64,000 bases of DNA from Stomatohabitans albus (GCF_036336025.1 NZ_JAYKKE010000002.1:175364-239363), one strand, 5' to 3'; positions 53,143 through 61,711 are shown, counted from the first letter of the stretch. Notes: a model not told the origin generated them from the sequence alone. Made by a program: numbers and translations.

Positions 53143-53796
53143 ACCCGAGGGCTGAACGATAACGATCTGTCCTGGTCAATTCCGATGAGGAATATACCGA
53201 GCATTGTACTGGGGTTATCAAACGCGCTATCAGGGATACCTCCCCCTATTACGACAGAAAGTGGCAGAAGGGAACATTTTGGTGCTTGCTAGGAATGATA
53301 ATTATGAAAGAAAATACTCTAATTGCTTGAATTATATGACATTACAGAATCCATACGTAATCGCATTAATGTCTATATGTTATTTCTCATACCTAAATAG
53401 TAAATCCCTGTAAGGGGAGTGCATACCCTCATTCCTCGCACGACAATGACAAAGATTGTTTGCAGCATGTCTAGGGGAGTGAAATAAGAAAAGAGAACAT
53501 TTCTGTTTTGTTCACTTGTACTCGAGAGTGAAAGTTGAGTTGTGTACTTCGGTAGCGAGGATGGCTCCGGCTTCTCTTACCCACAACTGTGCGCATTACA
53601 ACGTTCACCACGAGGACGACGGAGTGTTTTGGGTGTCGAGAATGTCGGTGAACCTCCTCCACTGCCCATCCAACCCAGCACGTTACGCAATGATCTTGCT
53701 GTGACGATAGCGATGCCCTCACCTGGGCCAAAGACAGCAGCTAGGCCCGAACTGAAACCATCAACGATGGCAAGGGTTTGAGCCTTGTGCGTGGCG
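53143..53796. other. Gene-poor stretch downstream of tRNA-Val
   Basis: About 650 bases without a convincing gene. Bases 53280-53420 are clearly AT-rich. On the minus strand an open frame without a start codon runs from the tRNA 3' end to a stop at 53577-53579 and could be a gene remnant. I see no direct repeat of the tRNA 3' end here, no integrase and no insertion sequence. Confidence 0.4.
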
Positions 53797-53869
53797 TGGG
53801 CGGTGAGGGGCTCGAACCCCCGACCCCTTCGGTGTAAACGAAGTGCTCTCCCAGCTGAGCTAACCGCCC
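53797..53869 (-). tRNA. tRNA-Val (anticodon UAC)
   Basis: A 73-base cloverleaf: acceptor GGGCGGT/ACCGCCC, D-arm GCTC/GAGC, anticodon stem CTTCG/CGAAG with loop TTTACAC (anticodon TAC), five-base variable loop, T-arm with TTCGAGC, and discriminator A. CCA is not encoded. It is adjacent to and divergent from the GDT1-family gene. Confidence 0.95.
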
Positions 53870-53897
53870 GGGCTGAGAAAGAGTACCCTGTTTTTTT

Positions 53898-54485
53898 GTG
53901 TCTGCTTTTTTTACTGCATTAGTTCTTGTCTTTCTTGCTGAGCTGGGGGACAAGACACAGCTCATTGTGTTGAGTCACGGCAGTGGACGAAAAGCTCTAC
54001 CAACCCTATTCGGTCTTTTAGTTACGATTGCGATTCTCATGGGGCTCGCGGTCACCGTTGGTGGAGTGATTCACACAATCATTCCACCAACCATCGGACC
54101 CCTATCACGCGATCAGATACTCGGTATCATCGCCGGTGCTATTTTTCTTGTCTTTGCCGTCATCACGTGGCGAGATATCGGGGAGGAAGATGATGATGCG
54201 GATACCCCTCCGGTAAGCCTATTCGCCTTCCTCACGATGTTTTTTGTGGCAGAACTCATTGACAAGTCATCACTCTCTGCAGCCACACTGGCGACGTCAG
54301 GGCATCCGGTTTGGATATGGGCAGGGGCTACGGTCGGCGAATTTGGTGCAGTCTTACTGAGCTATGTCGCCGGAAATGCCCTCCGGCGTTTGATTAGTGC
54401 CAAGCAGATGCAGCAGTTGGGTGCATTTGCGTTCCTTGTGGTTGGGGTAGCCATGATCACAACCGCCCTATGGCAACAGAGCTAG
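53898..54485 (+). CDS. GDT1/TMEM165-family (UPF0016) cation transporter
   Basis: A 195-residue membrane protein with two homologous three-helix halves. The first half carries the signature ELGDKTQ near residue 15. The second carries ELIDKSSLSAATLA near 119, where the usual Gly is Ile and Thr is Ser. Bacterial members export manganese, and others move calcium against protons. GTG start; no Shine-Dalgarno, and a TACCCT box eight bases upstream may give a leaderless transcript. Confidence 0.85.
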   Translation: MSAFFTALVLVFLAELGDKTQLIVLSHGSGRKALPTLFGLLVTIAILMGLAVTVGGVIHTIIPPTIGPLSRDQILGIIAGAIFLVFAVITWRDIGEEDDDADTPPVSLFAFLTMFFVAELIDKSSLSAATLATSGHPVWIWAGATVGEFGAVLLSYVAGNALRRLISAKQMQQLGAFAFLVVGVAMITTALWQQS

Positions 54486-54617
54486 ATAGCAGTGAGTAAT
54501 ATTTCCTAATTAATATTCGAAATGGAAAAACGTGCAGATTAGCGGCCAGGTTCATAGTCCAATCGGTCAAGTCTGATACATTGCAGAGCGTGATTGAACA
54601 AAAAGGGGACGTCTCTA

Positions 54618-57470
54618 ATGGATGAGCTTTTGACCTATACAGAAGGTGATGGAATAACTGCTGAAGGTGATTCCATTCCCTCTGGAGAGGTGCTCTCGGA
54701 AGGTCCTGTGCTCATCGGGCCAATTGATTTACCAAAAGTTGACGAACTGTATTCAGCGCAACGAGAAGATCCAGATCATGATGCTGGTGATAGCACCTCG
54801 GCCGGCGTGAGTCAGGATACTCAGCCTGATGATCGCTCAGTATCAGAATCCTCAGGTGAGGACGAACCTGACCTGTCTGATGAGGGCGATGAAGGCGACG
54901 GTAGTGAAACTCAAGACGAGTCAGTACAAACCGGTGATGGTGTCGTCGTTGCCACGGATAGCACTACCACGCCATCAAATAGTGATCATGATGACCCTCT
55001 CGATCAAACAAATGCCAGCTCAGATACGGTGCAAGCTGCTGAAGACGGAACCACGACAACCCAGAAGAACAACGGTGGGCAATCATCACAACTGGATGGG
55101 ATAACGGCCAATGATTCTGATAACGCAGTATCACCATCTGATGCAGAACCCGCCGAGGGGTCTCAGGTCGTTGAAAGCTATGAACGAGATGAGTCTTCCG
55201 ATGAGTCGGTAGCAGGCAACGATCAATACGCGGAGTTTGTCGATAATTTTTGGTCACCGACCCAGTACACCGAACACGACACCTCGGCACGTGTTGTACG
55301 CACTGCTTCAGTTGTTGTTGGCGGCGTTCTTCTCGCTGTGGCCGGTATCGCGCTCGTACTCCCAGTGTTTGGAGTGCCAGATGGCACAACACTTGCGGGT
55401 ATTCCCGTCACGACTGAAGAAGACGGCCCCAACGCAATCAAGACATTACAAAATCAACTCAACCAGACCTCGTTTTCAATCACGAATCAGCGCGGGGAGG
55501 TTGTTACCAAATCAGGTGAAGAGCTTGGCCTCACTGTAGATGAGGTCAACACAACCAAAGGATTAAACTCCTGGATCAATCGCTCTGGTGTTTGGATTCA
55601 ACGGTTGGCTGGTGAGGTCACATTGCCAGTCGTGATTAGTGGTGGCAATACTGAGAAGCTTGCTGATACGGCGAAACAAATCACACTGAATATCAAAGAA
55701 CCAGAAGTCACGTTAACACCGACAGGAGCCCAGTCAACTCCTGGGGTCGATGGGTATGAGACTGATGCCGAGATGTTGGTTGCAGGCTTGAAAGACACCA
55801 TTGCGAACGTGAGTAGTCAACGTGGGAATTGGTCGTCAACGCCCATTGAGGTTGTTACCCAAGGCCGCACGATGCCACCGAAGATCTCTCCGGTTGATGT
55901 TGACGCAGTCACTCAGGAATGGAACCACATCCTTAATACCCCTATCACGCTTACCAAAGCGCTGAATGAACCGGTTCCTGCTCCCACAGTTGATCCAAGT
56001 GCGTCAGGTTCAGCAAGTGAGGGTCCATCAGCATCGTCATCTGCTTCTACACGCGCCAGTGAGCGAGGTGTGCAACGTGATAAATCGGCTGAGGATGAGG
56101 GAAAGGAACGTCCAAGTTCAGGGGCATCCACTGGAGACGGTGCGAGTGAACGGTCAGCCAATCCCTCGGCGTCTGCTTCTAACAAGACGGCATCGTTGGA
56201 TGAATTATCAATTCCTACTTTGGGCGACATCACGCTTGTGAATCACCTAGCCTCATCCAACCCACTGCCTCTCTTAGCCCAAGCCGACCAGTCAGATCAA
56301 CCAGAAGCAAGTACCGCGAGTCCATCCAGTACAACCGATGCTGCGAGCAAACATGAAGGTGACGAGGGCGGCGACACGGTAGAAGAGGGTGAAGGTGAAT
56401 CGCAGGCTGGAGAGGTAAATGTTCAGGATGAACAAACCCCACGAGTTACTGGCCAATCCGATGATGACCTCCAACTGTCTCCCGAAGACAAACTTGCCAT
56501 TAGTAGGGTTGTTCCCGATCCGACCGCAGAAGCAGGGAGTCGGCTGAAGCTTCAAGTCAGCATGGATGCCATTCCAGAATCACTCCAGAATTATTTTGCG
56601 GCGCATACCGTCACTAAAGGCCTGAAAGCCCATATCGAAGGTGAGCAAGACCCTCCGTCAAAGGCATCGCCAACTGACGAGAGTATGCATGATGCCTCAC
56701 GAGTCACCGGTACCGTGGTGGTTGATTCAATGGAAGATGGGTTTGTTCCCGACGAGGAAGCAACGCTCAATGCCCTGTTAGCTGCGGCAAAGGGAGAAGG
56801 CGGCACCGTCAACCTCATTGGACTTGAAGATAAGGTGTCTAGTCCTGAAAGTCTGGGTATTAAAGAACCAATCAGTACATTTACGTCTTATTTCCCGGCC
56901 GGTCAAAGTCGCGTGAAGAATATCCATCGCATTGCTGACCTTGTTGACGGCGTTGTGGTTGGGCCTGGACAAAGTTTCGAATTGAACAAACACGTCGGAC
57001 GGCGTACCCGGAAAAATGGGTTTACAGACGGGGGCGCGATCCAAGAAGGCCAGATGGTGCGTGAAGTTGGGGGTGGTGTGAGCCAGTTCGCAACGACATT
57101 CTTCAATGCGGCGTGGTTCTCTGGTGTACTCATTCCCCAGCACAAAGCACACAGCCAGTATTTCTCTCGTTACCCGGCTGGTCGTGAAGCAACGCTGAAC
57201 TATCCCGGTGTAAACCTTGAGATTACGAACGATACGCCCTACGCAATCCTGGTTGATACGAGTCACACATCTAATTCTGTGACGGTCACATTTTGGTCCA
57301 CAAAGTTTTGGGATGTAGAGAGCGAACGCAGTAAATGCCTATGCGTTCCTCATGCTGCGTTCCCTGTGACGTGGACGCGTACTCGCACAAATCCTGATGG
57401 TAAGAGTGAAAAATGGACGGTGACGACGTACTACCAGGCACCGAAACCAAAGAAAAAAGATGATGATTAG
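54618..57470 (+). CDS. VanW-family membrane protein with long acidic cytoplasmic region
   Basis: A 950-residue protein. Residues 1-220 are a strongly acidic, Ser/Thr/Gln-rich region with no signal peptide, followed by one membrane helix at about 226-250. The extracellular part starts with a putative peptidoglycan-binding (YoaR-like) domain. Residues about 447-615 are low-complexity Ser/Glu/Ala, and the VanW domain is at about 754-880 (VVVGPGQSFELNKHVG, EVGGGVSQFATTFFNAA). A short Lys/Asp tail ends it. AAGGGGA lies eight bases before ATG 54618; the TTG at 54594 is not needed. VanW proteins occur in vancomycin clusters and widely in Gram-positives; function is unsettled. Confidence 0.87.
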   Translation: MDELLTYTEGDGITAEGDSIPSGEVLSEGPVLIGPIDLPKVDELYSAQREDPDHDAGDSTSAGVSQDTQPDDRSVSESSGEDEPDLSDEGDEGDGSETQDESVQTGDGVVVATDSTTTPSNSDHDDPLDQTNASSDTVQAAEDGTTTTQKNNGGQSSQLDGITANDSDNAVSPSDAEPAEGSQVVESYERDESSDESVAGNDQYAEFVDNFWSPTQYTEHDTSARVVRTASVVVGGVLLAVAGIALVLPVFGVPDGTTLAGIPVTTEEDGPNAIKTLQNQLNQTSFSITNQRGEVVTKSGEELGLTVDEVNTTKGLNSWINRSGVWIQRLAGEVTLPVVISGGNTEKLADTAKQITLNIKEPEVTLTPTGAQSTPGVDGYETDAEMLVAGLKDTIANVSSQRGNWSSTPIEVVTQGRTMPPKISPVDVDAVTQEWNHILNTPITLTKALNEPVPAPTVDPSASGSASEGPSASSSASTRASERGVQRDKSAEDEGKERPSSGASTGDGASERSANPSASASNKTASLDELSIPTLGDITLVNHLASSNPLPLLAQADQSDQPEASTASPSSTTDAASKHEGDEGGDTVEEGEGESQAGEVNVQDEQTPRVTGQSDDDLQLSPEDKLAISRVVPDPTAEAGSRLKLQVSMDAIPESLQNYFAAHTVTKGLKAHIEGEQDPPSKASPTDESMHDASRVTGTVVVDSMEDGFVPDEEATLNALLAAAKGEGGTVNLIGLEDKVSSPESLGIKEPISTFTSYFPAGQSRVKNIHRIADLVDGVVVGPGQSFELNKHVGRRTRKNGFTDGGAIQEGQMVREVGGGVSQFATTFFNAAWFSGVLIPQHKAHSQYFSRYPAGREATLNYPGVNLEITNDTPYAILVDTSHTSNSVTVTFWSTKFWDVESERSKCLCVPHAAFPVTWTRTRTNPDGKSEKWTVTTYYQAPKPKKKDDD

Positions 57471-57477
57471 ATCTGGT

Positions 57478-57525
57478 ACCCAGTGCATGACGGGCAGCGG
57501 CATAGCGGTCCATCATGCACTGGGT
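57478..57525. terminator. 13-bp stem hairpin between convergent genes
   Basis: ACCCAGTGCATGA (57478-57490) pairs exactly with TCATGCACTGGGT (57513-57525) around a 22-base loop. No T-run on either side; probably a two-way 3' end structure for the VanW and lipid-kinase genes. Confidence 0.55.
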
Positions 57526-57531
57526 AGGCGT

Positions 57532-58398
57532 TTAGCTGCGTTGTTTACGAGGGGCTAAGACCCGCAGGGCATGGGGAAGGACCTTCACCGTTTTTGGGGG
57601 CCGTATTACTTCGCCATCAGCGGATGCAGGTTCGTGCCATACCTGAACTTGGGCTTCTTTAACCTGCATGTGATGCACACTAGGATGTTCTAACAGCTTT
57701 TTAGCGGGGATTCGCCAAAGTGCAGACAATAACGATGCCTTCGGTAACGGGTCTGTCCACAGTAGATCCATTAGTCCATCATCAATTCTGGCTGGTGGGC
57801 AGACGGTGAGGCCATTGCCCAGATTGGGGAGGTTCGATAGGGTCGCGAGCCAGGTTCGTCCATTCACAACCACTCCTTGATCAGTTGTGATGCGAACCCG
57901 TGGCGCGGTCGTGAACATGGACATTGCCAGTCCCCACATGTATTGGGTACCCGCTGGAAAGAATCCAGGGGAAGTATTCGCCAAGTGCGCAGTTTGGGCG
58001 ATCAGGGCATAACTCACCGCACAGGTAACGATGCGATTATCGGCTGATATCACATCCATGGGTCGTTCGTGGTAGTGGCGGGCCCGCTTTGCCACAGCGA
58101 TGGGGTCAGTGCCCATCCCAAGTGCACGGCAAACATCGTTACCACTTCCTCCAGGTAATGGAAGGAAAAGTGACTGTGTTTGTACGGCTTGGCCTGCAAT
58201 AGCGGCGACCATTCCATCCCCCCCAAGTACGGCTACCGTGTCATCCGGTCCAAATGTCCCAGCTAAGGCCACAGCTTCATCGAGACTGGGTGAAATGTGC
58301 ACCTTGGTATCTGCACCAAGTAAACGTCCCACACGAGTGGACATAGCCATTGAACGGCCGCGACCGGCAGCCGGATTCACGAGAAGGTGAATAGTCAT
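57532..58398 (-). CDS. Diacylglycerol/lipid kinase family protein
   Basis: A 288-residue DAGK-catalytic-domain protein. VNPAAGRGRSM at the N-terminus, the nucleotide loop GGDGMVAAIAGQA and PGGSGNDVCRALG are typical, the latter two near 55-90. The GGDGM form replaces the common GGDGT. It would phosphorylate diacylglycerol or a related lipid. ATG 58398 is used because the family N-terminus begins there and a TATGCT box lies six bases upstream; the frame reaches 58446 without a start signal. Confidence 0.88.
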   Translation of the reverse strand: MTIHLLVNPAAGRGRSMAMSTRVGRLLGADTKVHISPSLDEAVALAGTFGPDDTVAVLGGDGMVAAIAGQAVQTQSLFLPLPGGSGNDVCRALGMGTDPIAVAKRARHYHERPMDVISADNRIVTCAVSYALIAQTAHLANTSPGFFPAGTQYMWGLAMSMFTTAPRVRITTDQGVVVNGRTWLATLSNLPNLGNGLTVCPPARIDDGLMDLLWTDPLPKASLLSALWRIPAKKLLEHPSVHHMQVKEAQVQVWHEPASADGEVIRPPKTVKVLPHALRVLAPRKQRS

Positions 58399-58410
58399 TG
58401 TCAAAGCATA
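58399..58410 (-). promoter_or_regulatory. Probable leaderless promoter of the lipid-kinase gene
   Basis: On the minus strand TATGCT (58405-58410), TTGACA as the six-base gap, ATG 58398. Confidence 0.5.
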
Positions 58411-58516
58411 ATCGGGTCGAACAACTCGGCCTGCGCTATTGTTCATAACTAACGGCTCTTAGGGCCTCTTCATTGAAAACCAAGAAGGGTTTTCAACCGA
58501 TCCAAAGGACAACTCC

Positions 58517-59545
58517 ATGCCTCTCGCAACCCCGGATAAGTATCTAGAAATGTTGGATGCTGCCAAGAACGGTGGCTTCGCCCATCCCGCGTTTAACGTG
58601 ACGAGCTCCCAATCCATCAATGCGGTACTTCTTGCGTGTGCAGAAGCTGAATCAGACGCCATTCTCCAGGTGTCTAACGGTGGGGCTGCCTACTTCAGTG
58701 GGCAGGCAGTAAACAATCGTGTGACGGGTTCTGTCGCAATGGCCGAGTTTATTCGTGCTGTTGCTGATCAGTACTCAATTAATGTGGCGATTCACACGGA
58801 TCACTGCCCCAAGAATTTGCTTGATGAATGGGTCCGCCCGCTGATTAAGATCAGTGCCGACCGTGTCGCTGCTGGTGAGGACCCATTATTCAATAGTCAT
58901 ATGTGGGATGGCAGTGCGGTACCTGTTGATGAAAACCTTGAGATTGCCGCCGACCTCCTCGCTCAAACAAAGCAAAACCGTCAAGTACTCGAGATTGAAG
59001 TTGGTGTCGTAGGCGGTGAAGAGGACGGTATCAAAGGTGATACCTCCGACAAAGAGAAGATGTATTCCACCGTTGAAGACGGAATGAAGACCGTTGAACG
59101 GCTTGGAACCGGAGAGCAGGGCCGCTACATCACCGCGTTAACATTTGGAAATGTCCATGGGGTATATAAGCCTGGCAATGTGGTGCTGCGCCCAGAGATT
59201 CTCAAAGAAATTCAGGACGCTGTTGGGGCAAAGGTCGGTAAAGACCAGCCATTCGATCTGGTATTCCACGGTGGTTCTGGCTCCACGGATCAGGAGATCC
59301 TTGATGCAGTCAGCTTTGGTGTCATCAAGATGAATATCGACACCGATACGCAGTATGCCTTTAGCCGTCCGGTTGCAGACCATATGTTTACCAACTACGA
59401 CGGCGTACTAAAGGTTGATGGGGAAGTGGGGAATAAGAAGGTTTACGATCCGCGTTCTTGGGGCAAGAAAGCCGAACGCGGTATGGCTGACCGCGTAAAA
59501 GAAGCCCTTGACATCCTTGGGGCAACCGGCAAGTCGGTAAAATAA
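58517..59545 (+). CDS. fba: Fructose-bisphosphate aldolase, class II
   Basis: A 342-residue zinc aldolase. Zinc and catalytic motifs are AIHTDHCPKN (D and H near 96-98), FGNVHGVYKPG, and HGGSGSTDQEI. Length and sequence fit the actinobacterial class IIA type. AAGGA lies upstream of the start. It stands alone with its own terminator, apart from the gap-pgk-tpiA cluster. Confidence 0.96.
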   Translation: MPLATPDKYLEMLDAAKNGGFAHPAFNVTSSQSINAVLLACAEAESDAILQVSNGGAAYFSGQAVNNRVTGSVAMAEFIRAVADQYSINVAIHTDHCPKNLLDEWVRPLIKISADRVAAGEDPLFNSHMWDGSAVPVDENLEIAADLLAQTKQNRQVLEIEVGVVGGEEDGIKGDTSDKEKMYSTVEDGMKTVERLGTGEQGRYITALTFGNVHGVYKPGNVVLRPEILKEIQDAVGAKVGKDQPFDLVFHGGSGSTDQEILDAVSFGVIKMNIDTDTQYAFSRPVADHMFTNYDGVLKVDGEVGNKKVYDPRSWGKKAERGMADRVKEALDILGATGKSVK

Positions 59546-59564
59546 CGTATTCTTTTTCGCCATC

Positions 59565-59598
59565 CTTGCGCACAGGCTTGTCCTGTGCGCAAGTATTT
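59565..59598 (+). terminator. Rho-independent terminator after fba
   Basis: CTTGCGCACAGG (59565-59576), five-base loop, CCTGTGCGCAAG (59582-59593), then TATTTT. Confidence 0.88.
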
Positions 59599-59648
59599 TG
59601 ACAGCGATACTAGGCTGAATGTAGAGGACGATACAGAGTAGGTGAAAT

Positions 59649-60095
59649 GTGTTGGTAGACCACCCAGACCATGTTGTTCGTGATCATACCCATGACCATG
59701 ATGAACATGCCGATTCAGTCGCACCATTTGCGAATCCGTATGACTATGAAATTGTCACCGGTATGTTTCGGGCATTGTCAAACCCCGTTCGTGCTGCGAT
59801 TTTGCATCGTATCGCACACGCTCCCCATACCGTAACCGAACTTGTGGAATGTATGGAACTGAGCCAACCAATGGTCAGTCAGCACCTAAAAGTGTTGCGC
59901 GATGCAACGGTTGTAAAAGCTGAACGTTGTGGCCGCACTATGGTCTACACGGTGGCTGATGAGCACGTCTGTCGTGTATTCCGCCTTGCGCTTGAACACG
60001 CTGTTGAAGACCAGCCGTACCCACCCCAAACCGAGGCGGTGCATCAGGATTTGCACTATCACCACCAACACGGGAAACGGGTAGCGACTCCGTAA
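59649..60095 (+). CDS. ArsR/SmtB-family metal-sensing repressor, zinc-sensor type
   Basis: A 148-residue ArsR-family winged-helix protein. The DNA-reading helix is in LSQPMVSQHLKVLRDA (71-86). The last core helix carries D104, H106, H117 and E120, the full alpha-5 site of SmtB/CzrA zinc sensors, with matching spacing and, by chance, the same numbers as in SmtB. Both ends are His-rich extensions: H5, H8, H13, H15, H17, H20 and H132, H136, H138, H139, H141. GTG start with AGGTGA upstream. It lies before a metallothionein-like gene whose promoter holds two matching dyads, so it is probably its repressor, released by zinc or a similar metal. Confidence 0.9.
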   Translation: MLVDHPDHVVRDHTHDHDEHADSVAPFANPYDYEIVTGMFRALSNPVRAAILHRIAHAPHTVTELVECMELSQPMVSQHLKVLRDATVVKAERCGRTMVYTVADEHVCRVFRLALEHAVEDQPYPPQTEAVHQDLHYHHQHGKRVATP

Positions 60096-60121
60096 CACTG
60101 ACAATAGATAAGAACTAGGAC

Positions 60122-60180
60122 TTGACATATGCGTAAGGTTGCATGTATTGTTCAGTACAACGTATGCAGATAACTGCATA
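60122..60180 (+). promoter_or_regulatory. Metallothionein-gene promoter with two ATGC-N8-GCAT operators
   Basis: TTGACA (60122-60127), 18 bases, TATTGT (60146-60151). One ATGC-N8-GCAT dyad lies between them (60129-60144). A second (60164-60179), extended to TATGCAG-ATAA-CTGCATA, lies at the transcription start region. The dyads are 35 bp apart. Confidence 0.75.
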
Positions 60181-60208
60181 TTTTGAATCAATACCAAAGG
60201 ACCTGCTG

Positions 60209-60430
60209 ATGAGCACACATGTCATTCACGAAGATCACACCCACGTTCATGGACCAGATTGTGGACATGAAACTGTCCAACATGGGGACCACATTGACTA
60301 CTTGCACGATGGTCACGTCCACCACCAGCATGAAGGTCATGTTGATGAACACTGCGCATGTTCAAATTGCGATGATACGTGCATGACCTGTACCTGCGAC
60401 AATTGCACGTGCCCAGCATGTGAGCACTAG
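60209..60430 (+). CDS. His- and Cys-rich metallothionein-like protein
   Basis: A 73-residue protein with 16 His and 10 Cys. Residues 1-48 are His-rich (15 His, mostly in HxH, HH and HxxH steps) with Asp/Glu and one Cys (C18). Residues 49-71 carry nine Cys in the pattern C-x-C-x2-C-x3-C-x2-C-x-C-x2-C-x-C-x2-C, and the last residue is His. This is the composition of a metal-thiolate protein; I know of no described family with this two-part layout. AAAGGA precedes ATG 60209 by eight bases. The frame open to 60143 overlaps the promoter and is not used. Zinc, cadmium or copper storage or detoxification is inferred from composition and the SmtB-type neighbour. Confidence 0.85.
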   Translation: MSTHVIHEDHTHVHGPDCGHETVQHGDHIDYLHDGHVHHQHEGHVDEHCACSNCDDTCMTCTCDNCTCPACEH

Positions 60431-60445
60431 ACGTACAAATATCTT

Positions 60446-60479
60446 CAGCGCAGCATTACGGTATCGTGATGCTGCGCTG
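60446..60479. terminator. Hairpin between metallothionein and methyltransferase genes
   Basis: CAGCGCAGCAT (60446-60456) pairs with ATGCTGCGCTG (60469-60479) around 12 bases. No clear T-run; a shared 3' end for two convergent genes. Confidence 0.6.
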
Positions 60480-60504
60480 TCGTATAGGGGGAATGAGTTG
60501 GAGC

Positions 60505-61122
60505 CTAGTGCTTGGACGCAATCACAATGACGAAGTCACTGTCGGGCCCAAAGGGGCGCATATCCCAAGTGCCAAGGACTACATCAATAGCAAAACCAAT
60601 CGACCGCATATCCTCAATGATTGATTCAGCTGACCATCCACGGGCAGGCTGATGGCCAGTAATGAGACGGCCTTGCGGTGCTAAATGTTGAAAGAGTCGG
60701 GTCAAAACTTCCATACGGGTGTCTGGGTGTAAGAAGGTCATGACATTACCGACTGAATAAATCACATCGAATGGCTCCTCATCGCTGAGGTCTAATACTG
60801 CTAAATCCTGTGTTATCCAGCGAGCATTGGGGTGGCGGGCTTGTGCCGTTTCAATGAGTGCGGGGTCACCATCAACCCCAACAACGGTGTGGCCACGATC
60901 AGCGAGCCAGCCCCCATGACGACCTGGACCACAACCGGCATCCATGATGCGTGCCTGGCGTGGAGCCAGGGCATCGACGAATCGTGCTTCACCGAGTAAA
61001 TCTCGGCCTTCGGCGGCCATCCGGTCAAAGCGGTCGATATACCACTGGCTATGACCAGGGTTTTGTTCCAACATTTGGGTCCAGCCACTGGGGGGCGGGG
61101 TGGGATTTTGTGCAGTTGTCAT
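60505..61122 (-). CDS. Class I SAM-dependent methyltransferase
   Basis: A 205-residue methyltransferase with SAM-binding motif I MDAGCGPGRHGGWLA, the acidic loop VVGVDGD and motif II FDVIYSVGNVM. It is a small-molecule or generic type; substrate unknown. The frame opens at 61179, but ATG 61122 is six bases after a CATGAT box with no better start signal. Convergent with the metallothionein gene, divergent from the lipoprotein gene. Confidence 0.85.
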   Translation of the reverse strand: MTTAQNPTPPPSGWTQMLEQNPGHSQWYIDRFDRMAAEGRDLLGEARFVDALAPRQARIMDAGCGPGRHGGWLADRGHTVVGVDGDPALIETAQARHPNARWITQDLAVLDLSDEEPFDVIYSVGNVMTFLHPDTRMEVLTRLFQHLAPQGRLITGHQPARGWSAESIIEDMRSIGFAIDVVLGTWDMRPFGPDSDFVIVIASKH

Positions 61123-61134
61123 TGTCCTATCATG
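61123..61134 (-). promoter_or_regulatory. Probable leaderless promoter of the methyltransferase gene
   Basis: On the minus strand CATGAT (61129-61134), AGGACA, ATG 61122. AGGA here is too close to act as a normal Shine-Dalgarno. Confidence 0.4.
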
Positions 61135-61193
61135 CCAACCACATCGTTTTGTGACAGGGTAGGCTGCAGACGAATTCACTTAAGGAGATTCAC

Positions 61194-61706
61194 ATGCGAA
61201 CCCCCGCGTTACTTGCAGTACTGCTAGCTGGTGTATTAATGGCTTGTTCAGGTACAGATATGACAACGTTAAGTGAGTCTGATCAAGCTTTCTTGCGGTC
61301 TGTTCAAGACCAAGCCGTTCAGGCTCCTGAATCCATTCTCTCCAATGAAGAAGTGGATCCTGCGGTTAAAGATCTTGTTAAAGAAGTTCAGCGGTCTGGC
61401 GATCAGCTTGCCGTTCAAGGGAAACATCTGATCGGAGATGTAAGCCAAACGGTCGAGGATAACCCATCGGCAAAGGCATTGATTGATCAGGCTCAAGAGG
61501 CTATTGACAAGAGTGATGCAAAAGCTCAAGCACGAGCCTGGATTCAAGCAGCCATTCATCAACGTGAAGCCTTAATCAAGGCCGCTCAGGTACAAATTGA
61601 CACGGGTACCAATCCTGAGGTCATCAAACTGGCTGAAAACGTGAAGAAAGAACAAGGAGCGCTTATCCAAGAACTCCGTACCCGACTTGAACAGTTATCG
61701 AAATAG
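61194..61706 (+). CDS. Hypothetical lipoprotein, helical
   Basis: A 170-residue protein with a lipoprotein signal peptide (lipobox LMAC, C18). The mature part appears all-helical, rich in Gln, Glu, Lys and Ala, with coiled-coil character. I do not recognise the family. AAGGAG lies six bases upstream of the ATG. surE starts five bases after its stop, so the two may share a transcript. Confidence 0.8.
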   Translation: MRTPALLAVLLAGVLMACSGTDMTTLSESDQAFLRSVQDQAVQAPESILSNEEVDPAVKDLVKEVQRSGDQLAVQGKHLIGDVSQTVEDNPSAKALIDQAQEAIDKSDAKAQARAWIQAAIHQREALIKAAQVQIDTGTNPEVIKLAENVKKEQGALIQELRTRLEQLSK

Positions 61707-61711
61707 GTTAT

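Noticed and set aside
53542..53781. Plus-strand open frame of 79 codons
   Set aside because: No start signal, odd composition and no family resemblance. It runs opposite the start-less minus-strand frame.
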